This document shows, piece after piece, positions 35,874-63,455 of a stretch of DNA of 64,000 nt. The DNA lies in NCBI GenBank assembly GCA_900239685.1, contig OENT01000035.1, forward strand, positions 62,001 to 126,000, in the 5' to 3' direction. The stretch's first letter is position 1. Each line of letters opens with the position of its first letter. This stretch comes from Rotaria macrura. Lineage: Eukaryota > Rotifera > Eurotatoria > Philodinida > Philodinidae. The position numbers and the translations under genes were made by a program. The notes under the pieces are model-generated. The model saw only the letters and a list, made by a program, of their open reading frames with translations. It did not search any database and was not told the origin of the DNA.

Positions 35874-38800
35874 TATGCGAATCTGCTAACGCCTGCTATG
35901 TTACTTGTTTCACATAGTAAAAACCTGTGTGCTTGATGGAATCAATCGCAGCTATTCGAACGTCGATGCCATGACAGTCACTTATTCTCACGCTCAGTGA
36001 ACACGAAAGAAAAACAAATAAAAATCTAGAAGAATTACGTTAAAAGATACGTCTACCTCAATAAAGAAAGCCGAGTCAAGTATCCGTTATTTCCTACCTT
36101 GTCTACATATACTTATCAATTCTTACGTGCATTAAGTACCCAACTCTGCAGAACAGATAACAAGGGTTTCGTATTTACTACTATTCTATAATTGTCTTCA
36201 CGCATTGATAGTTGTCGACAATCTTGAAGGTATTATTTTTCAGATAAATAGAAAGTCTCCAAGGTATTTATTTGAGCTAAGGATAGACATCATTAAATAT
36301 TAAACAAGAATCAATACTAGCGTGAAAATTAGTATCATCACTAACGCATCGAATCATTGGAGGATCACGAATGTCTTTTTTCAGATTGGATAAGGTACGA
36401 TGAAAATTAAGAAATACATTCACACAATTATTTTTAGTTGTTAACTATATTAAAGAAAACTAATGTAACAATGATCGTATCCTATCGCATTACGTGTAAT
36501 CTAAAAATAAAGACTTTTTTGTTCATGAAATCTCTCAATCATGAATGATATATTATATTTTTAGCGTGCTGTATTACAATGGCTTTAATGTTCCGTAGAA
36601 TTCAAAGAGCTTCCGCTCATTTACCTACATTTCATTATCATACAGTGAAGAAAAATGAGATTGATTAGATCTTCGAACTCTTTTTCTTCTATGTATATAT
36701 ACGTAAATAGTATATGATTTGTATGAATTCGTTTGTCAAATGTTTTAAAACGAAACACAAACGTTATATTTAAATCTTGTTGGTTAAAATCGGATCTATG
36801 TTAGCACAGAAACTGACTAGCACCAAATTTTCCATCTGCACTCATCTGTAATCTGTAAGTGCATTGTATTTGTTATTCAAACCAAATGTTCTTTTAGTAA
36901 AACTTAATTAGATGACATGCTGTTTATTAGTTCCATCAAAAAAAAGACATTTTCAAATCCGTAATGCTCTTTCATATCTGATTGACTGATCCTCTCAACG
37001 TAGACACATCTGACAAATTAAAATAAATATTTTTAATCAGCACAAAATAAAAGGACATCATCAACATTTTTTTATCTGACACTCATCTAGAAATACTTCT
37101 GCATGATCTTTGAAGTAGAATAGTTTAACTAGTATTACATGGAGTTCTTTTCTAACGAGTCGTCGTAAACAAATATTTAGTCGACTAAAAAAAGATCGTT
37201 ATAAGAACTATGCATGTCATATTAATAAACCATCAAATATCTCCAACATACCTCTTTCTATTCTATCTAAAGAACAAGTTTCATCTGAAAGAGCAAGTTT
37301 CTCGATTGATAAAAACAGAAATGAACAGATGATGATAACATTTCCAACGATAGTTTTATAATTTTATTTTCTCCGGAGATAACGGCGCTCTGAAATATTT
37401 TATTTCGTGATCAAGATTGTCGATTAACAGAAAAGAAAATCGAATATGAACGATGATTGTTGCTGGAACTCTGCTATTGTTAAAGTTGAGATGATTGAAG
37501 TCAAATTAAACTTAGAATTTACTTACGATTAAAAATATTCTAGAAAAATAAGTTTGTTTTCCAACTAAATCAAAATGAAAATAAACATTGTGTTGAAAAT
37601 ACAAATAATGAGTCGTACGATGTTTTTCTTTGTTAGCAAAAATTTTATTCAAAGCACATCGTGGTAACAGTAAGATCTAATTATGTTGATTGCTAATCCG
37701 TCGTTCAACAAAGAGTTTATTTTTAACAAAATAAATATTCGAAATTATTTTCTTTTTAAAAAATTCATATTGTTATACTTTACTGAGAAGGTTAACTCTA
37801 TCATTATCGTAATGAATGCATTTTGTGTAAAAACAGATTCTCGATTGATCAACATCAATTAGTTTAACAACTAGTTAAATATAGCTTATTTCTCTTAAAG
37901 GTACTGATCCGATGTAACCAAATTATATGCTTGTGAGAATTGTTAACAAAATTACAGTCTAATACAAAGAAACAAAACAACTTAATTTTTGCTTCTATTT
38001 GGAAAATTAAACAACGTACTTTGTTCTTTTTACAATGTCATGGTTTGTAAAGCTTATAATTGACATGATCTGATGATGTCAAGGATTAATGATTTATTCT
38101 ATGAATAAAAAAAAAGATTTACGACAAGTCTAAGTTTTTATTTTGTTCTTGCAACCGAAATATTCGGCGTCATGACTATGTTTAAGACATTGAGGGTTTA
38201 CTTAAATCGTTATTGTTGCTTTTCGATTCAATGACCGTACACTAGATTTTCATCATAAAATAATAGAAGATTATGAATATGACGCAACATTCGATTAAAT
38301 CAATGATATCGATTATAGTATGAACGAATAAATTATCTGTATAAACCCATTTCTTTTCGTCATAACAAAAATTCGATGAAAACTACAAAGTAAAATGTAG
38401 ACCGTCAGAAATTTAAAAATAATTCGAATTGACAACATTTACATAAAACTGAGTGAAAATATTCTCAAATAATGCAAATATAGATTGAGTATCACATCCA
38501 AATCGACTGTTTTTCCTTCTAGATTTAAGTAACATTGAAGTATTCAATATTTCTCGAATATTTAACGATAGGAAATATCTAAATACTTCTAAAAAATACC
38601 AATCTCTGTCGTCAAAAAAAAACTAGTTGAATTGCATAGATTAGGCACAAGTCTAAAAGTTAACCTCTAAAGAATTCAGAAGAAACATTTTCGTGTTTCT
38701 CAAACTTGATTGTGTGAGCAGGCCTCAATGAATACATAACATCATGTTCATCTTGAAAATTATTGATCTAATGTTCTACAACATTTATTTCTAGACTATT

Positions 38801-39939
38801 TTGTTCCTCTCTAATATTTTAACAACTTGACTAGTTCAATAGAAAACTATAGTTAATTACAAACAACATATTACTACTTTCTCATGAAAAAAAAAGTATG
38901 CAACAATCAGAGACAACTTTCTAATACACAAAGTCAAAAATGTTTGCTTATTACAAGTGTGTTTAGGATTTGTTTCACTATAGAAAGAAATTATCGACAT
39001 AACAAATTACGAAGAATTCACTGATAAACGCTTGTAGGCAAAATATATCACATACAATTGAACGACATGAAATACTATTCCTTACGTTTAGTTTTTCGTA
39101 TTTAAAGCATGGTTTTCTGTGATAATACATGAAAACGAATTAAGTAATCATATCATATCAATGTTTTGTTATTCAGCATATCGAAATTGTTGACAACACT
39201 ATAATAGATTTTTAACATTTTCATTCATGGCTTGAATTATTTTGAAGATATAAAAAGTATTTCGAATCTATTTTGGTCATCGAAACAATCACATATCGAA
39301 GATAATTGAGAGAGTATCTCAATAAAGAATCAAGATACTTAAGACCGAAAAATGCTTTTCTCTATGTATTTCAAAGTTATATATATCTATATATTTATTT
39401 ATTCCATTGAATAAGTTTGGTTTTTGTTCACTGATTTGATCAGCATGACTAAAAATTGATGAATAATAAATCAATTATATGAATTGTTCCTCTTCAAAAT
39501 CACTGGAATGCTAGTCAACGACCATCGCATTCATGATAATGAATGCTGTAACAGAATAATTTGTTTATTGCGACAGCCACTGTCATCGGTATTCTGCATT
39601 TCGTCCGCTGTACAACCACAATACATACGAGTTTTCAGTAGCATCAAATAAACATATTTTTATAGGTCGTTCTGTTTATTCGAAGGATAGTTGATTTTTT
39701 TTCTGAATTTGACCTCAGTAAATATAAATTGAACTTTTGATGTTTTGAATGTTCATTGACATTGTTCTTTGGAGAGAAAATTAATCAATTCTATGTTGGC
39801 TTTATTTTTCTTTCTAGTATGATCTCAATACAAAAAAGAAGAGTAAGGACGAAAAAGAAAGAGCGACGGAAAAGTCGTAACTGTGCCTAAGGACGCTGCC
39901 AAAAAAGAAAAATAATAGTTAATGAATTGTTGAATGATT
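35874..39939. other. gene-poor AT-rich region
   Basis: About 4 kb with no supported gene. Two exon-like scraps were noted. One is a 29-codon frame at 36579-36668 starting MALMFRRIQRASAHLP, after a TTTTTAG. The other is a Lys-rich stretch at about 39820-39915 after a TTTCTTTCTAG acceptor-like site. Neither connects to a gene I can build. Confidence 0.4.
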
Positions 39940-40227
39940 TTAATGATGACCACTCTTCTTTGCTGATGATGAAGCATGTGCAGCTGGCGGAGGTGTTGCT
40001 TTTGGGGGTTCAGATGCTAATTTTTTAGCTTTACGTGATTGAGACCATTTTGACATAGTATAACCGAAAAATATCCAGCCACCAAGAACAGCCATAACAG
40101 AATTAGCTCGACCGCGAGTTGTATATGAATTAAAATGACGAACATACCAATTAGTAGCCATCTTTTCACGTACATGAGCTGGTACGTCAGCATCACCGCC
40201 GCTAAATCGAATAAGACTTAATTTCAT
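39940..40227 (-). CDS. small one-helix membrane protein, possibly mitochondrial ATP synthase subunit f
   Basis: A 95-residue single-exon frame. Residues 28-40 read WYVRHFNSYTTRG, followed by one membrane helix (about residues 42-60, ANSVMAVLGGWIFFGYTMSKW), then a basic segment KAKKLA and a Pro/Ala/His-rich tail ending SGHH. The order R-[YH]-[YF]-N-x-Y, a short basic linker, one helix containing FxY, then a basic tail resembles subunit f of the mitochondrial F1Fo ATP synthase, a small stalk/membrane subunit of the inner membrane. The match is short, the N-terminus differs and the Pro/Ala tail is not typical, so another small mitochondrial membrane protein remains possible. An AATAAA on the minus strand lies about 134 bases past the stop. 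The start is 84 bp from a plus-strand ORF, so the two may share a promoter. Confidence 0.6.
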   Translation of the reverse strand: MKLSLIRFSGGDADVPAHVREKMATNWYVRHFNSYTTRGRANSVMAVLGGWIFFGYTMSKWSQSRKAKKLASEPPKATPPPAAHASSSAKKSGHH

Positions 40228-40311
40228 TCTTCGTGTTCTTTAGTTTAAGAATACGAATAGTCTGAAACAGATGATCAAATACAATATAGAATCTTACCAA
40301 AGCCAACCAAA

Positions 40312-40602
40312 ATGTCTTTGAGAAAAAACAACTCGACAATTTACTTACAATTCAGAAAGCCAATGAAATTCTTAAATAAAACGACATCTATTGGATGTGA
40401 TCATATTTATTATATAATTTTAATCTTTTCTTACGGTGTGGTATTTATACTTTTCGAATTGTTTAATATGTTACTTATACATTCCGATAGTACAGATATA
40501 AGTTCTATTTCAAATCATTTATGGTTCAATAGTTACCATAGTAATGAAATTGATGAGTGTTATGGTGTTTCAAAAACTTGCAATAAGGAAAGCCTAATAT
40601 AA
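40312..40602 (+). CDS. hypothetical single-pass membrane protein
   Basis: A 96-residue open frame starting MSLRKNNSTIYLQ with a purine-rich leader (ACCAAAATG). One hydrophobic segment lies at about residues 31-56 (YYIILIFSYGVVFILFELFNMLL), preceded by basic residues and followed by a Ser/Asp/Asn-rich tail with two Cys. Such a layout would fit a type III or tail-exposed small membrane protein. I do not recognise the family. It starts head-to-head with the gene at 39940-40227, 84 bp away. The support is the open frame, the helix and codon use like the neighbours, so it may be a chance frame. Confidence 0.35.
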   Translation: MSLRKNNSTIYLQFRKPMKFLNKTTSIGCDHIYYIILIFSYGVVFILFELFNMLLIHSDSTDISSISNHLWFNSYHSNEIDECYGVSKTCNKESLI

Positions 40603-43600
40603 GAATGGAACATAACCTCTACTAATGACAAGAACACGTTGTATGTTGTTCTACAATTGGCAAAACACGTTGACCAACACTCCGAAAAAAGAGAAATGTT
40701 TTTACATTTACTTCAGTGTTCGCTACACCAAAACAAGCATGACCCAGTTTGATGAGAAATCTAGTGACAATAACCGTAAAAGTTTACAAGATGCAAAAGT
40801 AAATTGTTTTCGAACAGAAAATTTTGACTTTCTTCTTTAGAGAAAAGTAGTATATGCAAGACTACGGAAATTTGGTGTGAGTTGATTTTAGAACATATGA
40901 GTGATGTGAGAACAAAACATAGTTACTATCACTCATGGTTACTGACAAGAAAGCTGTGAATATCTGTACCCATCATAATCCAAAATAAAGATTGGATTTA
41001 TATCTGAGATTTATGTTTGCACGTTCACACAAGATTACTGATATACTACAATATTTTCCTTAGAAGACTAGACATGGTGACTTTTTGTTCTTCTCGAGGC
41101 ATGCCTAATCTAGAATCAATGACCAATTTTCGATGACCTATGAAATTTGTCCTTGCATGACATATTGATAAAATCTAGATGGTTCGAACTAAAAGTAAGA
41201 TAGATGTGGGCATCCTGCTCGAACAGCCACAATCATTTTGACACACCCCAGTCGTCTTAGTGAATGAATTGCACCATGCATTCGACCGATGTTCTATTCG
41301 AGGATGTGTGTGTGTGTCCTCTACCTTTTGTTTCATGTTAATTTTTACTGTTGAGGTAATTGCTACTGGTTCTTTGCTCTGCAAAGATGTTCAGTACTTA
41401 AACATTAATGGATTAATATTTAGTTGATTGTAGTTTGTTATCTTTCAATGATGCAAATATTCATGGATTTTGTTGAATTATGATTTGTAATTTCAATCCT
41501 TCATCGAGTGAGTTGTGCATGATGAAATACGCATGAGATAAAAGTGCTATAAATGATTATATATTTTTACAAACATGTTTCTACTAGTAATCAATGTTTG
41601 TTACCTGCACCTGAAAAATATTCAAATCAATTAGAAAAAGATTATCGAAATATTCTTTTTAAGGGATTAGACTGGTATTGGAAAACTACTCTAAACATAA
41701 ATATTGGGGAACGAATCGTTTTCAAACCTTTACGTATCTAATGAAATATAGTATGTACAAAGACTGGTTGTTAGCTGTTGAAATCTTATTCATCTATGCT
41801 ATGTATCAAGGTAGTCTTCTATATGGAAAGGATGTAAGCTTAAAAGAAGCATCTGTTGTTCTAACACAAATCACATTTGAGTGATGTCAAATAATAAAAT
41901 CAAGTCAGTTCAACTATGTTCGATTCGTTTCGAATACAGCAAATTCATATTGTTGTAGTATAGACAGTCAAGAGACATGAATATTATATGTTTCCAGTTT
42001 GTTCCATTTGTAGTCGACAAGTAATACTTTGAATAAATGTAGTGTTGCAAACTCGTGTGACTTATTTGGAAGATGATACAAGTGATATTGTCGTATAAAT
42101 ATCATTTCATCAGTGAATTTTTCATAATTTTAAATGATTTTCAAGAAATCTCGCGTTTCTTACAAAGGATTTTATACGATGATTCCGAAAAACAAACATG
42201 AAGATGTTAAAACGAGACACACCGATGGCCATCATTTTTTAGATGTTGAAAGTGTGCGAGAAATTGTTGGTTACTGGGCTTGTGCGTGGAAGCGTTTCGA
42301 GTGAGATCAGCTGATAAAATGGTCAAATCTTACTATGGATTTGTGCTGCAATATGATAAAAACAAACAAGAAGGAAATCTTCGATGTTGATCTGTTCTGC
42401 CATTAATAAATCATAACTGTTCTAATTCATTTAATGTATATATATACAACGGTTCTCTGCATCAAAGTACAAGTTCCATTAATTTCAATGCATTCTGGCG
42501 ATTATTAAAGAGATCCGTTCAATTGATAGACTTGTCAAATCCATGATTCTTCGATGGTACCTCTTCAAACGTCTGGAACCACTCTGAATTCTGATCTATT
42601 CCTCTTGGTTTCCCAACAGATGAAAAGTGATACTCATATATTTGCATACGACTATACTTTCCATGTTTCCCATTAGCCCGTTCGATTCTGCACATTTAAG
42701 CGTGTATGTAAAAGTTCGATTCTGACTTGTTTATAGATGTTTCATCTAGTGATATATGCACTGGAAATTTGGTTGTTTCTCATTCAGAAGACATCGAGGC
42801 ATGGCGAGGTATCATTTTCGTATCTTCTTCGTACCACTGACTAAGATAAAGCCTCCTGAGTCTTTTGAAAGCAAAAGGATCTTTCTGACTTTCAATCTCT
42901 ACGTGCAATCTATTCATGGATAGTGTGATGAATAAATCAATTCCAATATCAAGAGTACTCGATTGGTAAATTTCTGACTACAAATTTTATTCAAACACAA
43001 AATGATCGAAGTTATTTTGGATTCTGTAGTGAACAGTTTTTAACTGAAGACACGAAGACTATTTGAAAAGCATGAAAATCTACGATAAAAGGCTCACACA
43101 CTAGCATTATCATCGATACTTCACTGAATTTCTCTCTACTGAGATTTAAATTTGATGAGCATAGAATTGGGGGGATGGGATCTCGCAACCAAATCTATAT
43201 CTTATCTATTGTTACGAAATTGATATTTACTTAGCATAAATTGAATGGGCTCTCACAAAAGAAAAATATTTGAGTATAATGTAATCGAGCTCGTAGTGAC
43301 AGTTTGCGCTAACCAAATAGTTGAAGTCTCTCGTACAGCCGATGATCTTGATGGTTCATCGCAAACAATCGATTTGAATTTTAGATTTTCACTAGAGATA
43401 GTTCGAAATGATCTTCATGTATTTAAAGCGATAGATCGTTGGCTCATTCGTCGTTGCAGTGAACAAGATGAATCGTTTTAATTGATTTGAAAATGAGCCA
43501 GTTGCATTCTAAATTGTGATCCACTCTTTCTTCGTGTTTTATTAATGAACTCGTTACAATAGAAATACGACGGTTGTTGAAATACAGGCGAACTCGTCTA

Positions 43601-45247
43601 CATCGAAGAAGCCAACTTATTCCGTTCGAATAGACTACAGCAATTTTCGATAACTACTTACTGATGAGGCGTAGAACTTTTTCCTCGAGTGATTTTCTCA
43701 GAAAGTTAAATTTTGAGATGGACAGCCGTGAGTTTTTTTTTCTTTTTTCTGATATCAGTTTTTAATAAAGCATTAGCTAATGCAAGAAAAGCAAGATAAA
43801 ACGTTGAAAATATTTCCAGTACAAATATACAACCGATTTCAATGAGGACGATAGATAGACGTTATTGTGTCGATTGATTTTTACTAGAGTCCATCATAAA
43901 GTTACCATCAGTTTTCTAACCATTGAATAGAGCTTTTATTTTTTTATAATTTCCAAGTAATGCAACTCAGTTGGATTGGATAATAGGTTCATGATAGGCT
44001 AGTAATACTCGGAAATTTTTTTAAATCTTTTGATGATTAGTACCTGTATTAACTACGTACGATAGCAATCTGTTGTAGTTAGTTTGAGACGTAGGATATG
44101 CGTACAGATGAGTTGTGTTTATGAGCAATGAATTGAGACGTCACGGTGAGTTCAATGACATCGTGTTGCACATAGATTACGGCAAAGCTAAGTCTTTTTT
44201 CACATCCATCATTCTCACCACCTATGTTCATAAGGAAAAGGGATGTTCAATAACTTCATTCATGCTGACGACACACTCTATTACATTCAAGATATTTCTA
44301 GATTAGAATTAATGGATGAACTGTATGACTGTAAACAAGTCATGTGAAAAAAAAACTTCATGGCCATTCAGCAGTAATTTCTTAGGATGTTCACCAATGA
44401 GACGTACTCTATTTTGAATCCTCCTGCATCAATCTAAGTTTTCAAGAAAATACCTACGTACAATAGAATAGTCAAATTTTGCTTAACTTATCCAGAGATA
44501 TCGGTACAAGAATCTAGCTAGAGCATAAGTCAGACGAAAACGACTATTTATTTCAATCGTCTCGCGCAATGTCGAGTATGATTTCAAAAGATATTGATTC
44601 AAGACCAACATACTGGTTACGATCTCAATGTCTTTGTTGACTATCGTATCCATGAGGCTAACGATTCATAAATGTTGATGAAAAGGTTTGGTAAACATGT
44701 TGAAACTGTTTTTGGTTGAATTATTTGAATTCAGGAAGTCATTTTAATGGCAACGATAAAAACATCAAAGCCCACGAGAAGCTAATGGAAATACGTCATG
44801 GTCGAAAGAAATTAGACAGCATATAGTTTTCGATGATCTTCTTCGTAGAGAAGAGCTTCAACAGTTAAAAATATGATGCCAGGAATTCGAAAGCAACAAG
44901 AAATTAAGATAAATCAATATGTGTAAATAGTTGAAATGTTGAAAATAGATTAGGAAGCCTTGCGTTCAGTAAACATTTAATATTTTTGACATGAAAACAG
45001 TTATCCATCTCAACTTTGTGCATTCATTTTAGATTCAGATAAAGGAAGAATTTTAATAATAATGTTTCTGTCTTACTACTTCAGCGTTATTTAGATAATT
45101 ATGACGGATTCTTGAACTCTGACATGAGCCTTGGTTTAGTCAAAGAATGTTAATAACTTCCGCAACGTTTCATCTCATCCACTAGTACAATGACAATAAA
45201 AACTATTGAGCATATGAAACATAGTGAATCATTTCAATGAAAAATAT
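40603..45247. other. gene-poor region with possible decayed coding scraps
   Basis: About 4.6 kb with no intact gene. Several frames of 60-80 codons (41553-41884 in two overlapping frames, 43245-43481) have some protein-like composition but no motif I recognise. A possible reverse-transcriptase scrap is listed separately. Confidence 0.4.
44240..44347 (+). pseudogene. possible reverse-transcriptase remnant (ADDT motif)
   Basis: One frame reads GMFNNFIHADDTLYYIQDIS, then RLELMDELYDCKQVM and a stop. The [FY]-ADD-T-L-Y pattern followed by an amphipathic segment resembles the catalytic core (motif C) of non-LTR retrotransposon reverse transcriptases. Only about 35 codons are preserved. Upstream and downstream sequence is in other frames or full of stops, so if real it is a dead fragment. 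The motif is short enough to be chance. Confidence 0.25.
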
Positions 45248-45253
45248 TTTATT
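45248..45253 (-). promoter_or_regulatory. candidate polyadenylation signal of the ferlin gene
   Basis: AATAAA on the minus strand about 64 bases beyond the ferlin stop codon at 45317-45319. Confidence 0.45.
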
Positions 45254-45316
45254 AGTAAACATAAAGGATCCGTGAAAAGAAAACTCTGATAAAGTGCATA
45301 ATGTGAATAAATACAT

Positions 45317-61095
<15,779 letters not shown>

Positions 61096-63101
61096 TTACA
61101 ATTTAGATATAACACGAAGAAAATGTAATATTAAACAAGTATATTATATTTCGATGAAGTGTTTTTGTCGTCAAAATAAGAGAGGATAATATCCAAAAGA
61201 GAAAAACGACGATGAAATTTCCGTCGAACAAAACTTTATTCCATTTGTTTTTTTTTCTCTTTTCTTTTCGATGTGATCATGCAGTACCAGTTGGTGCATT
61301 TTTGAATACGTCATAAATACAAGTATTGAAGAAGCCGATGTGGGAGTAGAAGAAAAATTTTGTTTATCATTTAGTATCGATTAACAAAATGCAACAGCAG
61401 CGATCTAGTGATGCGAAAGACGTACTTTGCTTTTTTTTCCAAAGAAATCGAACGACACTTCCAATTGTTCGTAATAACATCTATGAAAAATAACCAAATG
61501 ATATTATTCATATTAACCCAGACATTTTTAGAACATACTGCTGTTCGTTCGAGTACGAATGATATACTCATACAATAGTTAAAGATAAGATTTCGAATCG
61601 AATGATATTTTTCTTTGAGATATCCTGTAACGAATATTTCATATTGATGCTCATGAAAGAAATGCATCTTTTTTTCATTTGCATCTAATTGAAACGTAGT
61701 AATCGGCGATGGTACATACTTCAATCTACAATACTGACCATATAAATCTATTTTATGGAAAAAAAACTAATAGTCTTTGAGAAATCCTTAGTTCATATCG
61801 ATTTCTATAGAAAATTTTTTTATTGGCTTTCATCAAGGGGGAGAATGTAATCGATGACTGATAGATTATCGAAATTCCCTATAGTTCACAGAACTCTATT
61901 GCAGTATATAAAAATCTTCGATGAATTTTTGTCAGTTTTCACAAAGCGAATGAAACGTATGAGAAGCAAAAAAAACGAAGCATTACTAGATTTCATTATG
62001 CTTAGATCCCTTTAATTGAAATCCTATAGATGAAATCTCGTTTCTGCATTCTATCACAGTTTATTAGAATCCTACAAGTGAGATCAATAGAATTGCTCCT
62101 GATTCATATAGATGAACTTTGAAATCATTATTTTAATAACTAAGCCGGTGCAAGATTTCCGAGAATATTGTGATTCAACGATGCTGAAACATAAAATCAT
62201 TAAATGAAATGTACTGAATCAGTTGTACCATGAGCTAACTATTTTTATTTTCCTTCGCTTATACACTATTTGCAGCATTGATGAATGTGCCTTTTTGATA
62301 ATGTTCTTTTATCATTTCGAAAACAACGGTACTCTTACTAAATTCATTATTCATTCACTGACATTACGAAACATCCTATATAACCTATTTATTTAGAATC
62401 CATGTTTTTCATTCATGGCAGATTTCTAATCATTCTGTTGCTTTCATAGTTTTGCTTTGAAATAAACGATAGCATGTATGATTCACATTCATTTTTTATA
62501 CAGTCTGTATGCATGTATGCAGACAATGAAAAGGTAAATGCTACATCACATTTCAATTTTATTATCATTTCTGATAAGTACCATTTATGTGTACATACGA
62601 ATGAGTAATTGTTTAAAATAATCAGAAAAATACAAATATTTAGAAGAACTAAATAGTCGACACCAACGAAGAAAAAACTTACCGCGTGCGCAGCGCCATA
62701 ATAGATGACGTAAAAGATGGAAAATCTCTTCGAGCAATATTGTGCTATCTGGAACGACATGTTTGTTGGCTAGGTGCTCGCCATACTGAAGCTTGCAGCC
62801 AGTGATACAAACATATTCTTTATCGAAGCCCAAGAAATCAGTAGGAAAGAAAAATTGAAAGTTGGCGCTTGCTTGTACTGTGCAATTGGTCGAGTAATGT
62901 TATGTCGATCCGATTCGATTCATCATCGAACTGGATCGTAAGACTTATCACTCTATTATCAAGAGTCGCGGATTATTCACTCGATGCAAAAAGATTCTGG
63001 TTGGCCGTCATAATGTCGAAAGGAAAAATGTCGAAAAATTATATTGACATGAAACATCGTTAATTCATATTTTAGAGAGTTGGAAATATATAGTGCATGC
63101 T
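61096..63101. other. intergenic region between ferlin and FLYWCH genes
   Basis: About 2 kb, presumably including the ferlin promoter just upstream of 61095. Open frames at 61371-61724 and 62413-62833 on the minus strand show no recognised family. A frame at 62585-62833 runs into a GTAAGT donor-like site at 62684 and could be an exon, but I cannot connect it to anything. Confidence 0.4.
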
Positions 63102-63455
63102 TCATCGTATGAAATTAAGTTGAAATTTTAACAGTGAGAAAAATTTTACAAAAGAATAAAAAATAAAAAATCTTATTTTTTCACGAACTGCACGAACCTC
63201 AAGTTTTTCTTTTTCTGGCAGATGACTATGACTGTCAACAGTTTTCATCAATAGATTAGTTGAATCAATCTGAACTTTAGGTTCACAATCATTAATAGTG
63301 CATAACCAATAATAAGTAGTTGCTGTTGCTTTATTCATTTTAAAAGTATATTCATCGGCAACTAGTAGAGGTTTTCCTTTATTTGAATTTATAAATGAAA
63401 TAGCTGCAGATTTTGCTTGAATTTCACCAGTTAAAATTACGAAAACATCAGCCAT
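63102..63455 (-). CDS. FLYWCH-type zinc-finger protein, probably incomplete
   Basis: Open frame of 117 codons starting MADVFVILTGE. Residues about 28-80 form a FLYWCH domain: GKPLLVADEYTF (F38), YYWLC (Y49, W50, C52), C57, and the pair H76-x-H78 in DSHSHLP. The spacing C-x4-C-x18-H-x-H fits this C2H2-like zinc-binding domain, found in DNA- and protein-binding factors and in some transposases. The frame past about residue 93 (EVRAVREKI) becomes T-rich and non-protein-like, and a GTGAAA donor at 63184 could end the exon there. Downstream exons were not identified. It may be a multi-exon gene whose rest I cannot see, or a truncated gene. The ATG is preceded by an AT-rich leader. Confidence 0.7.
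   Translation of the reverse strand: MADVFVILTGEIQAKSAAISFINSNKGKPLLVADEYTFKMNKATATTYYWLCTINDCEPKVQIDSTNLLMKTVDSHSHLPEKEKLEVRAVREKIRFFIFYSFVKFFSLLKFQLNFIR

Noticed and set aside
36579-36668. 29-codon frame starting MALMFRRIQRASAHLP, resembling a mitochondrial presequence
   Set aside because: Too short, ends at a stop without a donor, and no further exon was found.
41175-41384. Minus-strand frame with CxxxCGC-like residues
   Set aside because: No family match. Part of it is encoded by a GT repeat near 41305-41317.
62585-62833. Possible exon with a GTAAGT donor at 62684 belonging to the FLYWCH gene
   Set aside because: The residues do not resemble any domain, no acceptor could be assigned, and the phase with the FLYWCH exon is unknown. 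Kept only as a note.
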